Positions 31,201-39,865 of a stretch of DNA of 64,000 nt are shown here, one piece after another. Source of the stretch: Fragilariopsis cylindrus CCMP1102. Taxonomy: Eukaryota > Bacillariophyta > Bacillariophyceae > Bacillariales > Bacillariaceae. Position 1 is the stretch's first letter. Every line of letters begins with the position of its first letter. Where the stretch lies: contig FMBT01000290.1 in the NCBI GenBank assembly GCA_900095095.1, forward strand, positions 930,001-994,000. Direction: 5' to 3'. Under the pieces are notes generated by a model. That model saw only the letters and a list, made by a program, of their open reading frames with translations, was not told the DNA's origin and ran no database searches. The position numbers and the translations under genes were made by a program.

Positions 31201-32702
31201 TAGCAGCAGCAAAATGCAGTAGTAGTAGTAGTATTAGCAGTCGTACTTCCAATGATGAAGAAATTGCGCATGATGTTGTTTTTTATACACAAAGATTAGG
31301 ACTGCATTTACAAGTTATATCAAGTACTGGTGAAATTACTGTTAAGGCTGTTTCAAATGAGGAATATAATGATATCATCCTTCCAGGTGATATTTTGATT
31401 TCAGCAGGTGATTTGGGTATATTGAAACATAAATCAATGTCAGAGGTATCTACATTTATTACGTCCTCAAAACGTCCATTATCAATCCGATTTAAAAGAC
31501 CACAACAACAAGATAAGACTAAACCATTGGCGGTAAAGAAATCAATATCATCATCAGTCTCATCATCACCGACGGAAAAGCAACAGCAACAGCCGTACCA
31601 ACATCAGAAACCAATAGATATACCAGATGATGGCAGTCATTCATTGAGAGAAGTACTCAATATCTTATCACCAGAAATATTATCCGATAGTATAAAATCT
31701 GACGATGATGACGATGACCATGATGCAAATCTGTCCGAAAGTAGCCCAAAATCTAATAATGGTGGTTATGATACTTCCGATTATAAACAACAACGACAAC
31801 ATGAGAAAGTACTTGCAGAAAGTCAAAATGAAGGACAAGCTAGGTTACTGTATAATTGTCCTCTTTGTCATAAAACCTTCCGATCAAAGGGCGGGCTGGA
31901 GTATCATACCGATTGTCAAGTATGCTTATCTAAAGATCTAAAGACGTTGCGTACGAGCTCATCGCAGCGATCAGCTCAAGGAGCAAAGAACCCACCGGTT
32001 GAATACGATCTACTAGCACCACCACGATCACCTGCATCTAGCAGTTTATCAAGTCCAGAGGGGGTTACTGTTACTATTCCTGAGATCGGTATTGCTACTA
32101 CTAGCAACAAAGAGCGGGTAGCTGCAGCAGCAACGAATAATCCTAACGTAGCTGCATCAGTACCAGCACAAGCCGTTACAATCAAGAATAATGACACCAT
32201 CAAGAAACTAGAAGGTAGAGGAGGAGGAAATCATCCTCTGATCCATCCTCTACCTATTGTAGATGCCTCACAATCAGTTGTTAGCATCGATTTCCAAAAC
32301 GTTGCACATGGTTCTGGTCCTACAACGTCAGCGGCGATGACGATCAAAGAAGAAGAGGTAACATCAAGTGGTGGTAAGGTTGACATTATGTATCCAGATG
32401 CGGCTCTTTCGGAACAAGAGGAAGAAGAATTTCCATTACATGCCTGCGTGAAATTTGGATTTCTTGATTTTCTGGAAGATGAATTACGAAAGGATACAAC
32501 GGTCGTGAATGCTGTAGATACACATGGTCGAACAGCATTGGACTTAGCAGCATTGACGGGACAATTAATTCTTGTGAATCGTTTGAGAGAAGCCGGTGGC
32601 ATTTTTCGATACAAGAATGGGCCACGTATGGCAGCCTTAGCAAATAACCGATCCAAGGCAATGGAAAAGTATTTAAAGGAAGTACGTACATCTGTAGGAT
32701 AA
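28248..32702 (+). CDS. 1484-residue Tudor-like / ankyrin / PDZ-like / zinc-finger protein
   Basis: Start chosen at the ATG at 28248, the first in the frame; the frame is open from 28236 without an earlier ATG. No intron is needed. Seen in order: an acidic/basic disordered N-terminus. A Tudor/Agenet-like barrel at about 165-220 (RYPNGTRIMKQFENGGDWYN to FDDGEIEEF). A Trp-rich module at about 241-304 (GWEWQP, WYCKP, GVDYFCTQEEVIAFC). Ankyrin repeats at about 473-815 (TPLHVACSYGWISVAKLLLD, ETVLHLAL, VELLLKHGANKTICDENGN). Two PDZ-like domains at about 832-920 and 1009-1084, both opening FYTQRLG. One C2H2 finger at about 1201-1224 (CPLCHKTFRSKGGLEYHTDC), and a last ankyrin pair at about 1394-1450. 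A nuclear scaffold reading chromatin marks is inferred. The intact 4.5 kb frame argues for a functional gene. Confidence 0.8.
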   Translation: MMEQQQPVTTSKKKDDADEEETTKIKPPTTKKRKSRLLRELEDHLGLPDLSSSSDDDDDDDDNDSDSDSDSDIQCPPPTKKMKKLVKVVAADKKKKSKNKSKSKPKKEKMKQELYHRRKQRYHDNLSSSSELSSSSENEDGESGNKHLSPIEKMEKEIEMRKTVDRYPNGTRIMKQFENGGDWYNGTIKSYSKKRGYYSIKFDDGEIEEFDDDDVKQWLKDDDDDEEMGDNNDSSGCETPYNFKILWVSLKDKGWEWQPPNNSIDDYWYCKPASMRRPNKLEWIQGVDYFCTQEEVIAFCKQQERDDGAASSRDKDGAAGRNKLDDAAPSKNAKKKSSLVKRKSTTISTITSSSNNVDTLPSNTTTTMTIDLCDSSDDSSVDNDNDNEKTKKNKIASSSSIPQQQQEEQEQESNMVKKTMKTNETSNSSSSLVAAIAAAAAAISSSSSASIHLSSIPVQEEEELVTTISSSDHFWNAIQEGNISNVQKYLELLNKNVVSSVVVNAPKPNLEIDTDIDSGSSNSNTSDETPLYVATNNGFIDIVEYLLKQPHIDVNNSENINLIDKRPLFASCRNGNIEITRLLLKAGATPTCADSKGSTPLHVACSYGWISVAKLLLDYLYRFGGNSKIELVRLSDNHGFTPLHSAVWGENYTCSDEDDGNDGNNNNLSKRKEDMVQLLLNCGANIDAQDKEGETVLHLALLDMSILQNNNSNNTNTDTDSVLYATSPLVELLLKHGANKTICDENGNSFFHKYARNEKVRISNNELLLLSKSNVTYNVTSKTNPLLIKNNSGKTPIELAKEYNQEDIQKIFHSFISKLDYNEKQQQPQPNHVTILFYTQRLGFVITTPPSDSNNDNDGNGNGNDGNGVIVSNVRNDLYKDQVFAGDKIMSIGTTNVCQQSIDFVTDMILTATRPVAITFLRRSRRHNNDNNSAATTTTKSNNNNVVVKQVQKQQQPCNNDNKNNNSKSMMTPQSISLLSTQVAVAAAKCSSSSSISSRTSNDEEIAHDVVFYTQRLGLHLQVISSTGEITVKAVSNEEYNDIILPGDILISAGDLGILKHKSMSEVSTFITSSKRPLSIRFKRPQQQDKTKPLAVKKSISSSVSSSPTEKQQQQPYQHQKPIDIPDDGSHSLREVLNILSPEILSDSIKSDDDDDDHDANLSESSPKSNNGGYDTSDYKQQRQHEKVLAESQNEGQARLLYNCPLCHKTFRSKGGLEYHTDCQVCLSKDLKTLRTSSSQRSAQGAKNPPVEYDLLAPPRSPASSSLSSPEGVTVTIPEIGIATTSNKERVAAAATNNPNVAASVPAQAVTIKNNDTIKKLEGRGGGNHPLIHPLPIVDASQSVVSIDFQNVAHGSGPTTSAAMTIKEEEVTSSGGKVDIMYPDAALSEQEEEEFPLHACVKFGFLDFLEDELRKDTTVVNAVDTHGRTALDLAALTGQLILVNRLREAGGIFRYKNGPRMAALANNRSKAMEKYLKEVRTSVG

Positions 32703-33610
32703 AACAAAAACAAAATAAACAAACAAACTTCTGTCGTTAATTGGAAGAAAGTGAAGTTGAACGGCAAGTGTTATAATAGGGCGGGAAATTAAAAAAAAAA
32801 GAATGTGAGAAAATAACCCAGAGCAAAATGAATATATAATGCAAATGTTGCTATAGGAGGGTGTTTGTAATAATACATATCATTAAATATATATATTAAA
32901 GTTAGTCTTTATACGTCTATCAATAATAAAATATATCTAAGAAGTTCCGTTATGGCAAATGTGTCCGTCCGTCCGTCCGTACCTCTTGTTATAGTATCTT
33001 GCTGTTGTCGGGGGGGTTTTCCTCATCATGTATGTATTCAAGGATGAAATCCATTCCGGATGCAAATTCTGATTAGATCTTCAATTTTCTCTCCACTGTA
33101 ATTCACGTCACGCTTATCCGTTAACAAGTTGACACTTATCTTATGCTTTCTTCTTTGTTCTTATCGTCGTTTGTTACAGTATCATTAGTTGTTGTTGTTG
33201 TGATTGTTGTCGTCGTCGTCGTCCATATGTCTGTTTGCTGCCATCGGCCGTATATGGCATCATTTATTATTTGATGGTCATTTGGGGGCCGCAGGCAGTA
33301 CTCTAAGAGAAGAGAAGATAAGAGAGGGGGAAAAAGGAAAAGAGTGAATCCAGGAAATTCGCGCGGATTGCAAAGACAAGTAATAAAGCGCGACAACGGT
33401 ACAGTACTGTACGGTGTACGGCAAGGTACCAACTTTAAGCAGAAGCGCTATTGAACAACACAACATCACTTATTATGAACTGATGTACTGCCTGCACACG
33501 GTACACACAACCACAAACTAAACGCAGCCAAACGAGATTCATACATAGAGTAGTACATTCCCTAATATCCCCATTCATTATAACAAGCAAAACCGTACAT
33601 AGCTAATCAT
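32703..33610. other. Intergenic, no supported gene
   Basis: 0.9 kb containing a TCCG run at about 32965-32980, a G-run near 33009, a GTC/GTT microsatellite near 33188-33222 and the palindrome-rich string GGTACAGTACTGTACGG near 33399-33415. The last lies about 200 bases upstream of the next ATG. Confidence 0.45.
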
Positions 33611-34450
33611 ATGATGTCAGAAGAGTCCACACCAGTTCCCATAGCAGCAGCAGCAGCCGTTGCTGGTAGTAGTAGTAGTAGTAGTGCTGTTGCTGATAGT
33701 AAAACTATGCCTAATATTTCTGAATTATTACGTTCAATGACAACTAAAACAACAATTGAAACTCCGACGACGACAACAACAACTTTATCTGGTGAAGATA
33801 ATAATGATACGACTACGACTACGACGACGACTACTACTATTACAGATCCAATCTTAACAATCGCGCCTCAACAAAAATCGCCGCCATTACATCGTCATGT
33901 TCCATCATCATTATCATTACCAAAAACAATCAGTCGTTCTTATTTGATATATAAAATTCCAACACATATGTTTTGTCAAATATATAATGATCGTATTGTA
34001 TTAGGTATAACACAACTTAGTAAGTCGAAAGGACATATTGGTTCATGGGTATTATGTCAATCCTCCAAAAGTGAAATTAATCCGAAAAATATTGATTATG
34101 AATTATCCACATTATTAGGTAATAATAATATTTCTACTACTAGCAATAATACTGCATTTGATGAAAAAGAAATTTATTCACGTCGAATCACAGAACGATT
34201 ATTAGAAAAAGCAATAGTTGTTCCACGTGGTATAGATAAATTAACAGTATTATTAGGTATATCATTATTACCAATTAATAGTAATTCAATTAATTCAAAT
34301 CCAAATCCAAATAATTCAAAGACAAAATCAACATCAACATCAACATCGGAGGAGAATGATGATTTCACCTCTACTTTTACATCAATGGAACGATTTAAAA
34401 TAATAGTTGAAGTATTGGTTGAATTAATTGAAGAAACTGCATCATTATAG
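33611..34450 (+). CDS. Candidate proteasome assembly chaperone 3 (PSMG3/PAC3-like)
   Basis: 279 residues, double ATG at 33611/33614. The first 110 residues are Ala/Ser/Thr-rich low complexity. The conserved core starts near 117: YKIPTHMFCQIYNDRIVLGI then TQLSKSKGHIGSWVLCQ. After an insert it continues with LSTLLGNN, then VPRGIDKLTVLLGISLLP and a final helix FKIIVEVLVELIEE. Known: PSMG3 is a small protein that, with PSMG4, helps build the 20S proteasome alpha ring. Its order (vPT-phi-C, TQ-x-G-K-x-G, LLG, LL strand, C-terminal helix) matches what is seen here. The family is short (about 120 residues), so this one is enlarged by low-complexity inserts. The match is by pattern and could be wrong. 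Confidence 0.5.
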   Translation: MMSEESTPVPIAAAAAVAGSSSSSSAVADSKTMPNISELLRSMTTKTTIETPTTTTTTLSGEDNNDTTTTTTTTTTITDPILTIAPQQKSPPLHRHVPSSLSLPKTISRSYLIYKIPTHMFCQIYNDRIVLGITQLSKSKGHIGSWVLCQSSKSEINPKNIDYELSTLLGNNNISTTSNNTAFDEKEIYSRRITERLLEKAIVVPRGIDKLTVLLGISLLPINSNSINSNPNPNNSKTKSTSTSTSEENDDFTSTFTSMERFKIIVEVLVELIEETASL

Positions 34451-34706
34451 AATAAACATCAAATCAACAATCAACAATCATTCATTTTCTTTTTTTGATA
34501 GATGGATTACCACAGGAGGAAAAATACTGTCTACTCTATATATATTTACATTGTCTACGTAAAACAATAAATGCAAAAATATCATTCTGAAATCACATAT
34601 ATATATATATTATTTCTAGTTAGGATTTAAACATCACTACCACTGTCTTTAGATACTCTAAATCGTAGTTCTTTTAAATTCGATTCGTCGCCGCATTTAT
34701 TTCTAA

Positions 34707-35801
34707 TTAGACGCTACTGTCAGCAACCGCATTATTATTCTTGTCCTCGTTGTTATCTTCCGAGTATTCCAATGGATCGACACTATCCATGGAGACATTA
34801 ATGGTGTAGTAATCTTCTGGAAATGTATCGGGTAAGGTGTTCATTTTGTGGTCCAAGTAAGCCGGCATAAGTGTCAATCCAAGAGAGAAGCATGCAAGGA
34901 AAGGAGCCACGGGAGCTAACATACCAGCTGGTAGGTAACCAATTTGAGCAATATCTTGCAAGACTAAGACATTGATCCACTGGAAACCCAATACAACCTG
35001 GTATACATTATACTTTGTCATGTTGAGGTACCCACGAGCACGGGCGATTCCCCAAACACCGCTCACCATTTGCAGTAGACCAATGTACATGGAAATACCA
35101 GGGTATGAAACAATGAAAAAGGCAACTGCAATTGGACCATTCTCTAAAGTATTCATGTTGAAACGCGCTTGGCACCATGTACCCAGGAGGAATTGAAAGA
35201 ATCCAGCTAATGCTAGGAGGACGCTGTACATCATCATGCGTCCTCTGAAGTAGTTTCCGCTGCGACTTTCTGGCTTGCCAGTTGTATACGCATTCAGCGA
35301 AAAAACCATAAATGCCATTGAGCCTACAAAGCCGAATCCATATACCATAATTCCTAGTACGCCCATTGCGCCTACGAATTTTACATCCACATCTTCTGGA
35401 TTGTAAGCCACGGGAATAAAGCCATTCATTTCAGCAGACATCATGGCGCCTTTGCTGACAGCCGTCATATCGGTAATGTATCCAATCCATGCTGTTTGAA
35501 TAATAATCATGAGGAAGATGTTCAGATATTTATTACTCCAATCGTGGACTGTTGCCATATATCCAGTGAACACTCCAGTTACGCCAAAAATAAAGACAAA
35601 CAGTCCAGCAATCATACCCCAGAATGGAATCTGACTGGGATCGTTGGTATTGGCACCATTTGGTCCAAACGCAGATACAATACCAACGAGTGGCATTACG
35701 ACTTGTGAAAACGATAATAGCATCAGCAATCCACCATATTGTCGAATGTCGGACTGGAAGCGATAGGAGTCTGGTTGAGTAGTCTTCATAGTAGTTGACA
35801 T
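34707..35801 (-). CDS. Polytopic membrane protein of unknown function (about eight helices)
   Basis: 364 residues from the ATG at 35801. The frame stays open upstream but has no earlier ATG. Seen: a short hydrophilic N-terminus, then about eight hydrophobic helices. Examples are YGGLLMLLSFSQVVMPLVGI, FWGMIAGLFVFIFGVTGVF, LNIFLMIIIQTAWIGYI and VLGFQWINVLVLQDIAQIGY. The tail is acidic and Asn-rich (DNNEDKNNN). The composition (few gaps, high Met/Gly/Phe, cleaner codon use than neighbours) suggests a well-expressed, conserved protein. I do not recognise the family; no transporter signature was found. It is convergent with the PSMG3-like gene (256 bases apart). Its upstream DNA carries a four-copy 114-124 bp tandem repeat starting about 200 bases before the ATG, which may be regulatory. 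Confidence 0.75.
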   Translation of the reverse strand: MSTTMKTTQPDSYRFQSDIRQYGGLLMLLSFSQVVMPLVGIVSAFGPNGANTNDPSQIPFWGMIAGLFVFIFGVTGVFTGYMATVHDWSNKYLNIFLMIIIQTAWIGYITDMTAVSKGAMMSAEMNGFIPVAYNPEDVDVKFVGAMGVLGIMVYGFGFVGSMAFMVFSLNAYTTGKPESRSGNYFRGRMMMYSVLLALAGFFQFLLGTWCQARFNMNTLENGPIAVAFFIVSYPGISMYIGLLQMVSGVWGIARARGYLNMTKYNVYQVVLGFQWINVLVLQDIAQIGYLPAGMLAPVAPFLACFSLGLTLMPAYLDHKMNTLPDTFPEDYYTINVSMDSVDPLEYSEDNNEDKNNNAVADSSV

Positions 35802-36000
35802 TTTATCAGTTTTTTCAAAATTTAAGTTAGATTTATCTTGTGATTTAATGTTTGTTGTTTTGAGTTGTTCGAAACTTTGATTTGTGAGAGCTTCGTAATG
35901 AATTGAAATTTCTGATCGTGCCAAAAAAAATCATCGAAAGCGTTTAGTATTCACTGTATGAATGGACGAAGAAATGTAGCATATGCTTCACTCATGTATC

Positions 36001-36460
36001 TTCTGCCGCGTTGATGTTTCCTATCTACTTAACAATCAACGTTGATTAATTCCAACCCGAGCATTTAATAGATCACATTTCCTGCTTCGTTGCTCACGCT
36101 TCACTTGCTCATTCATTCTTTTCCGCCGCGTTATAGTTTCCGACTTTAACAATCATCGTTGATTCATTCTAACCCGAGCATTTATTGGATCACATTTCTT
36201 GCTTCGTTACTCATTCTTCACTTGCCCATCATTCTTGCCGCAGCGTTATAGTTTCCGACTTAACAATCATCGTTGATTAATTCTAACCCGAGCATTTATT
36301 GGATCACATTTCCTGCTTCGTTACTAACACTCACTTAAAGTCTTGCTCATTATTCTTGCCGCGCGCGATTGAAGTTTCTTCTTACTACAATCATCGTTGA
36401 TTAATTCTAACCCGAGCATTTATTGGATCACATTTCTTACTTCGTTACTCACTACTCGTT
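36001..36460. repeat. Four-copy minisatellite, 114-124 bp period
   Basis: Each unit carries GCCGCG, GTTTC, ACAATCATCGTTGATTAATTC, AACCCGAGCATTTATTGGAT, CACATTTC and GCTTCGTTACTCA-like strings. The ATCATCGTTGATT landmark recurs at about 36031, 36148, 36262 and 36387. Copies differ in the spacer and by point changes, so they have aged. It lies 200-660 bases upstream of the 35801 ATG. Confidence 0.9.
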
Positions 36461-37794
36461 CTTGTATAAGCCTGAGCAAAAAGTAAGTCCCACTTCTTCC
36501 ATACTTCCTCATTTCCTATGTTGTACCAGTATACATATGCTTTGTATATAGGAGTCATATGATAAACCATACATACACTCTATACACGTGTAGCTACAGC
36601 TGAGTCTTGGAGGTTCCACCTGCCTTCAGTTATTAATAGTTGTCTTCTGGTGAAATGGAAAGAACACAATTTGCTCTGTCCCACCTTTCAGGAAGAATAG
36701 GCAGTTTCTCGTTGTTTTTGGCTATGTGATCCCAATATGTAACTATTTAGTTCAGTCTATGGGTATGGATGGATGGATGGAGCTTCCTTTGTGTGCTTTC
36801 AAATCAATCCATAGGAAGATATAAGATTGGAGTGGAATGCCTGCCACCAAGTGAAATATTGTTCAATTTCCTTCTCCAACAACAGCCCTTTATTTGATTG
36901 AGATTTTGAAAAGTAGGTATACTGTAGAGTAAAACAAGTTCATAACACAGTATAAATATCCTGTTTTACGAATAAACCATGTTACTGTAGAAAATTACCA
37001 GGTATATGAGTATAGTACAGTACTGTACCATGTATAGTAGGATAGGATATCTAGTCTTGCTATTACAATCAAGTGAGGATAATTCTTTGATCAACTATAA
37101 TATGGCCAGCTGGCACAATATCACCAACAAATCAATAACTATAAGAGCCGTCTAGTCTCATGGCAGAAGTTTTGGGTCAACTGTAAACTTGCTACTGTAG
37201 CCTCTTGAAGCCAGATGTTAGAAATAAGGAGATAAAATACAATGCAACAATAACTTATAAACAAATAGGTTATATTTATAATTAATGATAGGCCCTACAA
37301 GATGGTACACACAGTAAACCAATTTCTAATTTTTATGTGCTTTCCATTCACGCTGAAGCAAATTTCCCCCTCAGCATAGGTTAAAAATAACTTGAAAGAG
37401 AGTGCGTGTTGTCAAGTGTTATCTTCAAAAATGACCTCAACTTTTTTCTTAATTTCCTCTCAGCCTCTTCCAATGACTCCTATATAATGTATGGATTAGA
37501 TCTTTATGTGAGACAAGGCCCAGAGCAAATAGCCATAACAGAAAGACATATTATATGCATTACATTACAATCTTAAGTGCTGTACTATTGTAGTACTTGT
37601 GCTACTTGCAGTAACCGTGTTCTTGTACAATGTACTTGTACTTGTATTTGTACTTCTACACTCTTCGCCTTTCAAAATACGAGTTCGCAATACCATATAG
37701 TACTTCAATTCGCGTTTTCAAACAAACGCCTTCAAGTATAAAGAACACTATGAAATATTGATTTACATTACGCCCTCTATTGCTTTCTTACAAA

Positions 37795-38009
37795 ATTAGA
37801 AATCACGAGGTCGTAGTACACATCATACATTATAATTGGGTTCGCTTCCATCGCTTTTTATTGAAGTCGTATGAAAAACCATCGGGCTCTACAGTAATGA
37901 ATTAGAAATCACGAGGTCGTGGTACACATCATACTTTATAATTGGGTTCGCTTCCATCGCTTTTTAAATTGAAGTCGTATGAAAAACCATCGGGCTCTAC
38001 AGTAATAAA
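37795..38009. repeat. Tandem duplication of about 106 bp
   Basis: Copies at 37795-37900 and 37901-38009 both run from ATTAGAAATCACGAGGTCGT to GGGCTCTACAGTAAT, with about five differences. It lies about 600 bases upstream of the TPR-like gene. Confidence 0.9.
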
Positions 38010-38626
38010 TCTGTATGATTATGCCCATGTCAACGTGTGACTACTTGTTTTGAAAAAGTCGCTCTGTGTAAGAGAATCTGCTGGTATTTTACCACCAAGT
38101 CTAGAAGCAGCAAACTCACAGCTGTTCTCTTTGCTCCCTCATGTACACAAGTACAAGTAGTAAGTGTGTTTGCAGTTCGCACTTTAATTTCGAGGCACTA
38201 CAACATTGCTATAAGTGCTAAAAATCATACGCGCTACATCAAAAAATACATACAATTTAATACCTAATAAATTTTCACGATTACTTAATGGGACATTGAA
38301 GTTTGAAGTATTACATCGATATCAGTCCCGTTTTCCTCTTTTTCGTTTCAGAAGATGCGCTCACAAAATACCGTAATCATCTCGTTTATAAACAGCGGTT
38401 CACTTTTTATGTTGTGAGCAATGACTCTCCTTTTTGTTGCCGCTTTCCTTTGTTTTTTATTTTTTTATTTGCATACTGTACTTTCATTACCGTATCCTAC
38501 TACTTTTTACCTGTGCATTATTTACATCACAAAAATAGATTAGCGCTTACATCAAAACATACCGTACATAAAAGCGAGCAAATTTATAGTCACAATTCAC
38601 AACAACAATTCACAACCACAATCACG

Positions 38627-39865
38627 ATGAGTAATCCAAGTATTATGAATAATACAAGTAATGTACTACCAAGGATAAATATGACAGCTGATTTTAATCG
38701 AGCTGTATTTGTTAATAATGAAGGTACAAGACTTGTGAAACAATGCCAATACGATGCAGCTGTTAAATCATTTACAACTGTATTAAAAATATTAAAACCA
38801 TTAGCTGCAATAGTTGAAAATAATGCACATCAAAATTCAATGCGTCCCATTGACGTTACTGGATCTGAATCTACTACTGTTACTACAAGTACTTCCAGTA
38901 GTGCTACTAGTATACCATTGACAATCAGTTTTACGAATAGTAATAATAACTCATCGTCGACAACGATGGACAGTAGCTCAACGAACACAAACAACCCGAC
39001 GACAGAGACAGCAATGGCACAGATTCATCTTCCGCCACCATCAACATCACCATCACCAGTACGACCCTATTCGTCATTATCTGGGGAACAGCAGCAACAA
39101 CAACAACAACAACAAAAGAAGGAGAAGAAGAACATATCAGAATTAGAAGGAGCGGCTGTTGCACAACAACAGAAGCTATTGGGTTCGTCACAACTTAAAT
39201 CTTCAATTACTACATCTGACAAATTATCTGCACGTAAGCCATCCTATTTTGTATTCCGTGAACCAGTTGAAATCCCACCTGGTAGTGTACAAAGAAAGAA
39301 ACGAAAAGCAACATCAATGATGATGTCGGACAATAATAATATGGATGTTGATGAAAATGAAAATGAAACGTTGGAAGATGAATTATTGTATTATACTCCT
39401 GGATTATTTTCAAAATTTCTTATGGTTACAATGTACAATCTTGCATTAACATTACATTTACATGCACTATCATTATCAACGCCACCATCATCAAAAAACG
39501 ATACAACCATTGCAAACAACAGTGATAACAACAATACAAATAAAATCAAAAAACTATTTTTACGTTCAAGGAAATTATATGAATTATCATTTGAAATGCA
39601 TTTAGATGAATCATGTGATGTTAATTTATTATTTACATTAGCATTAATAAATAATTTAGGTCTAGTATACTATACATTGAATGAAAATAAAAGATCACAA
39701 ACATGTTTTAAAAATATGTTTTCAACTATGATGTATCTAATGGACACGAATGAATCGTCAACAATTAATGAATGGGATGGATTATTATCAAATGTAATGG
39801 ACATATTATTCTATAATACTAAAAGTGATTGTTCTATGTATGAAGTTGTTGCACCAGCAGCATAA
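38627..39865 (+). CDS. TPR-like protein
   Basis: 412 residues. Start chosen at the ATG at 38627, the first in the frame and after an ACAATCACG leader. Seen: FNRAVFVNNEGTRLVKQC then YDAAVKSFTTVLKILK (about 25-60), which is a TPR-type helix pair. A long Ser/Thr/Gln/Asn-rich insert follows (about 75-190). The second ordered part (about 245-400) has KFLMVTMYNLALTLHLHA, RKLYELSFEMHL and TLALINNLGLVYYTLNENKRSQTCFKNMFSTMMYLM. The Phe-Asn-x-Ala-Val plus Asn-Asn-x-Gly opening resembles a family I associate with diatoms. TPR folds bind other proteins; no partner can be read. No targeting signal from this start. Confidence 0.7.
   Translation: MSNPSIMNNTSNVLPRINMTADFNRAVFVNNEGTRLVKQCQYDAAVKSFTTVLKILKPLAAIVENNAHQNSMRPIDVTGSESTTVTTSTSSSATSIPLTISFTNSNNNSSSTTMDSSSTNTNNPTTETAMAQIHLPPPSTSPSPVRPYSSLSGEQQQQQQQQQKKEKKNISELEGAAVAQQQKLLGSSQLKSSITTSDKLSARKPSYFVFREPVEIPPGSVQRKKRKATSMMMSDNNNMDVDENENETLEDELLYYTPGLFSKFLMVTMYNLALTLHLHALSLSTPPSSKNDTTIANNSDNNNTNKIKKLFLRSRKLYELSFEMHLDESCDVNLLFTLALINNLGLVYYTLNENKRSQTCFKNMFSTMMYLMDTNESSTINEWDGLLSNVMDILFYNTKSDCSMYEVVAPAA

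Larger units (their letters stand above)
35802..38626. other. Divergent intergenic region with two tandem-repeat blocks
   Basis: 2.8 kb between the membrane protein and the TPR-like gene. Contents: the four-copy repeat at 36001-36460, a 106-bp duplication at 37795-38009, GTACTTGTACTTGTA-type simple repeats near 37618-37660 and many TACAGTA/TACTGTA strings. The frame of the TPR-like gene is open back to 38303 but has no ATG before 38627, so that stretch is treated as 5' UTR. Confidence 0.5.

Noticed and set aside
38303-38626. N-terminal extension of the TPR-like protein with a hydrophobic stretch
   Set aside because: The frame is open but has no ATG before 38627, and the codon use looks like untranslated DNA.
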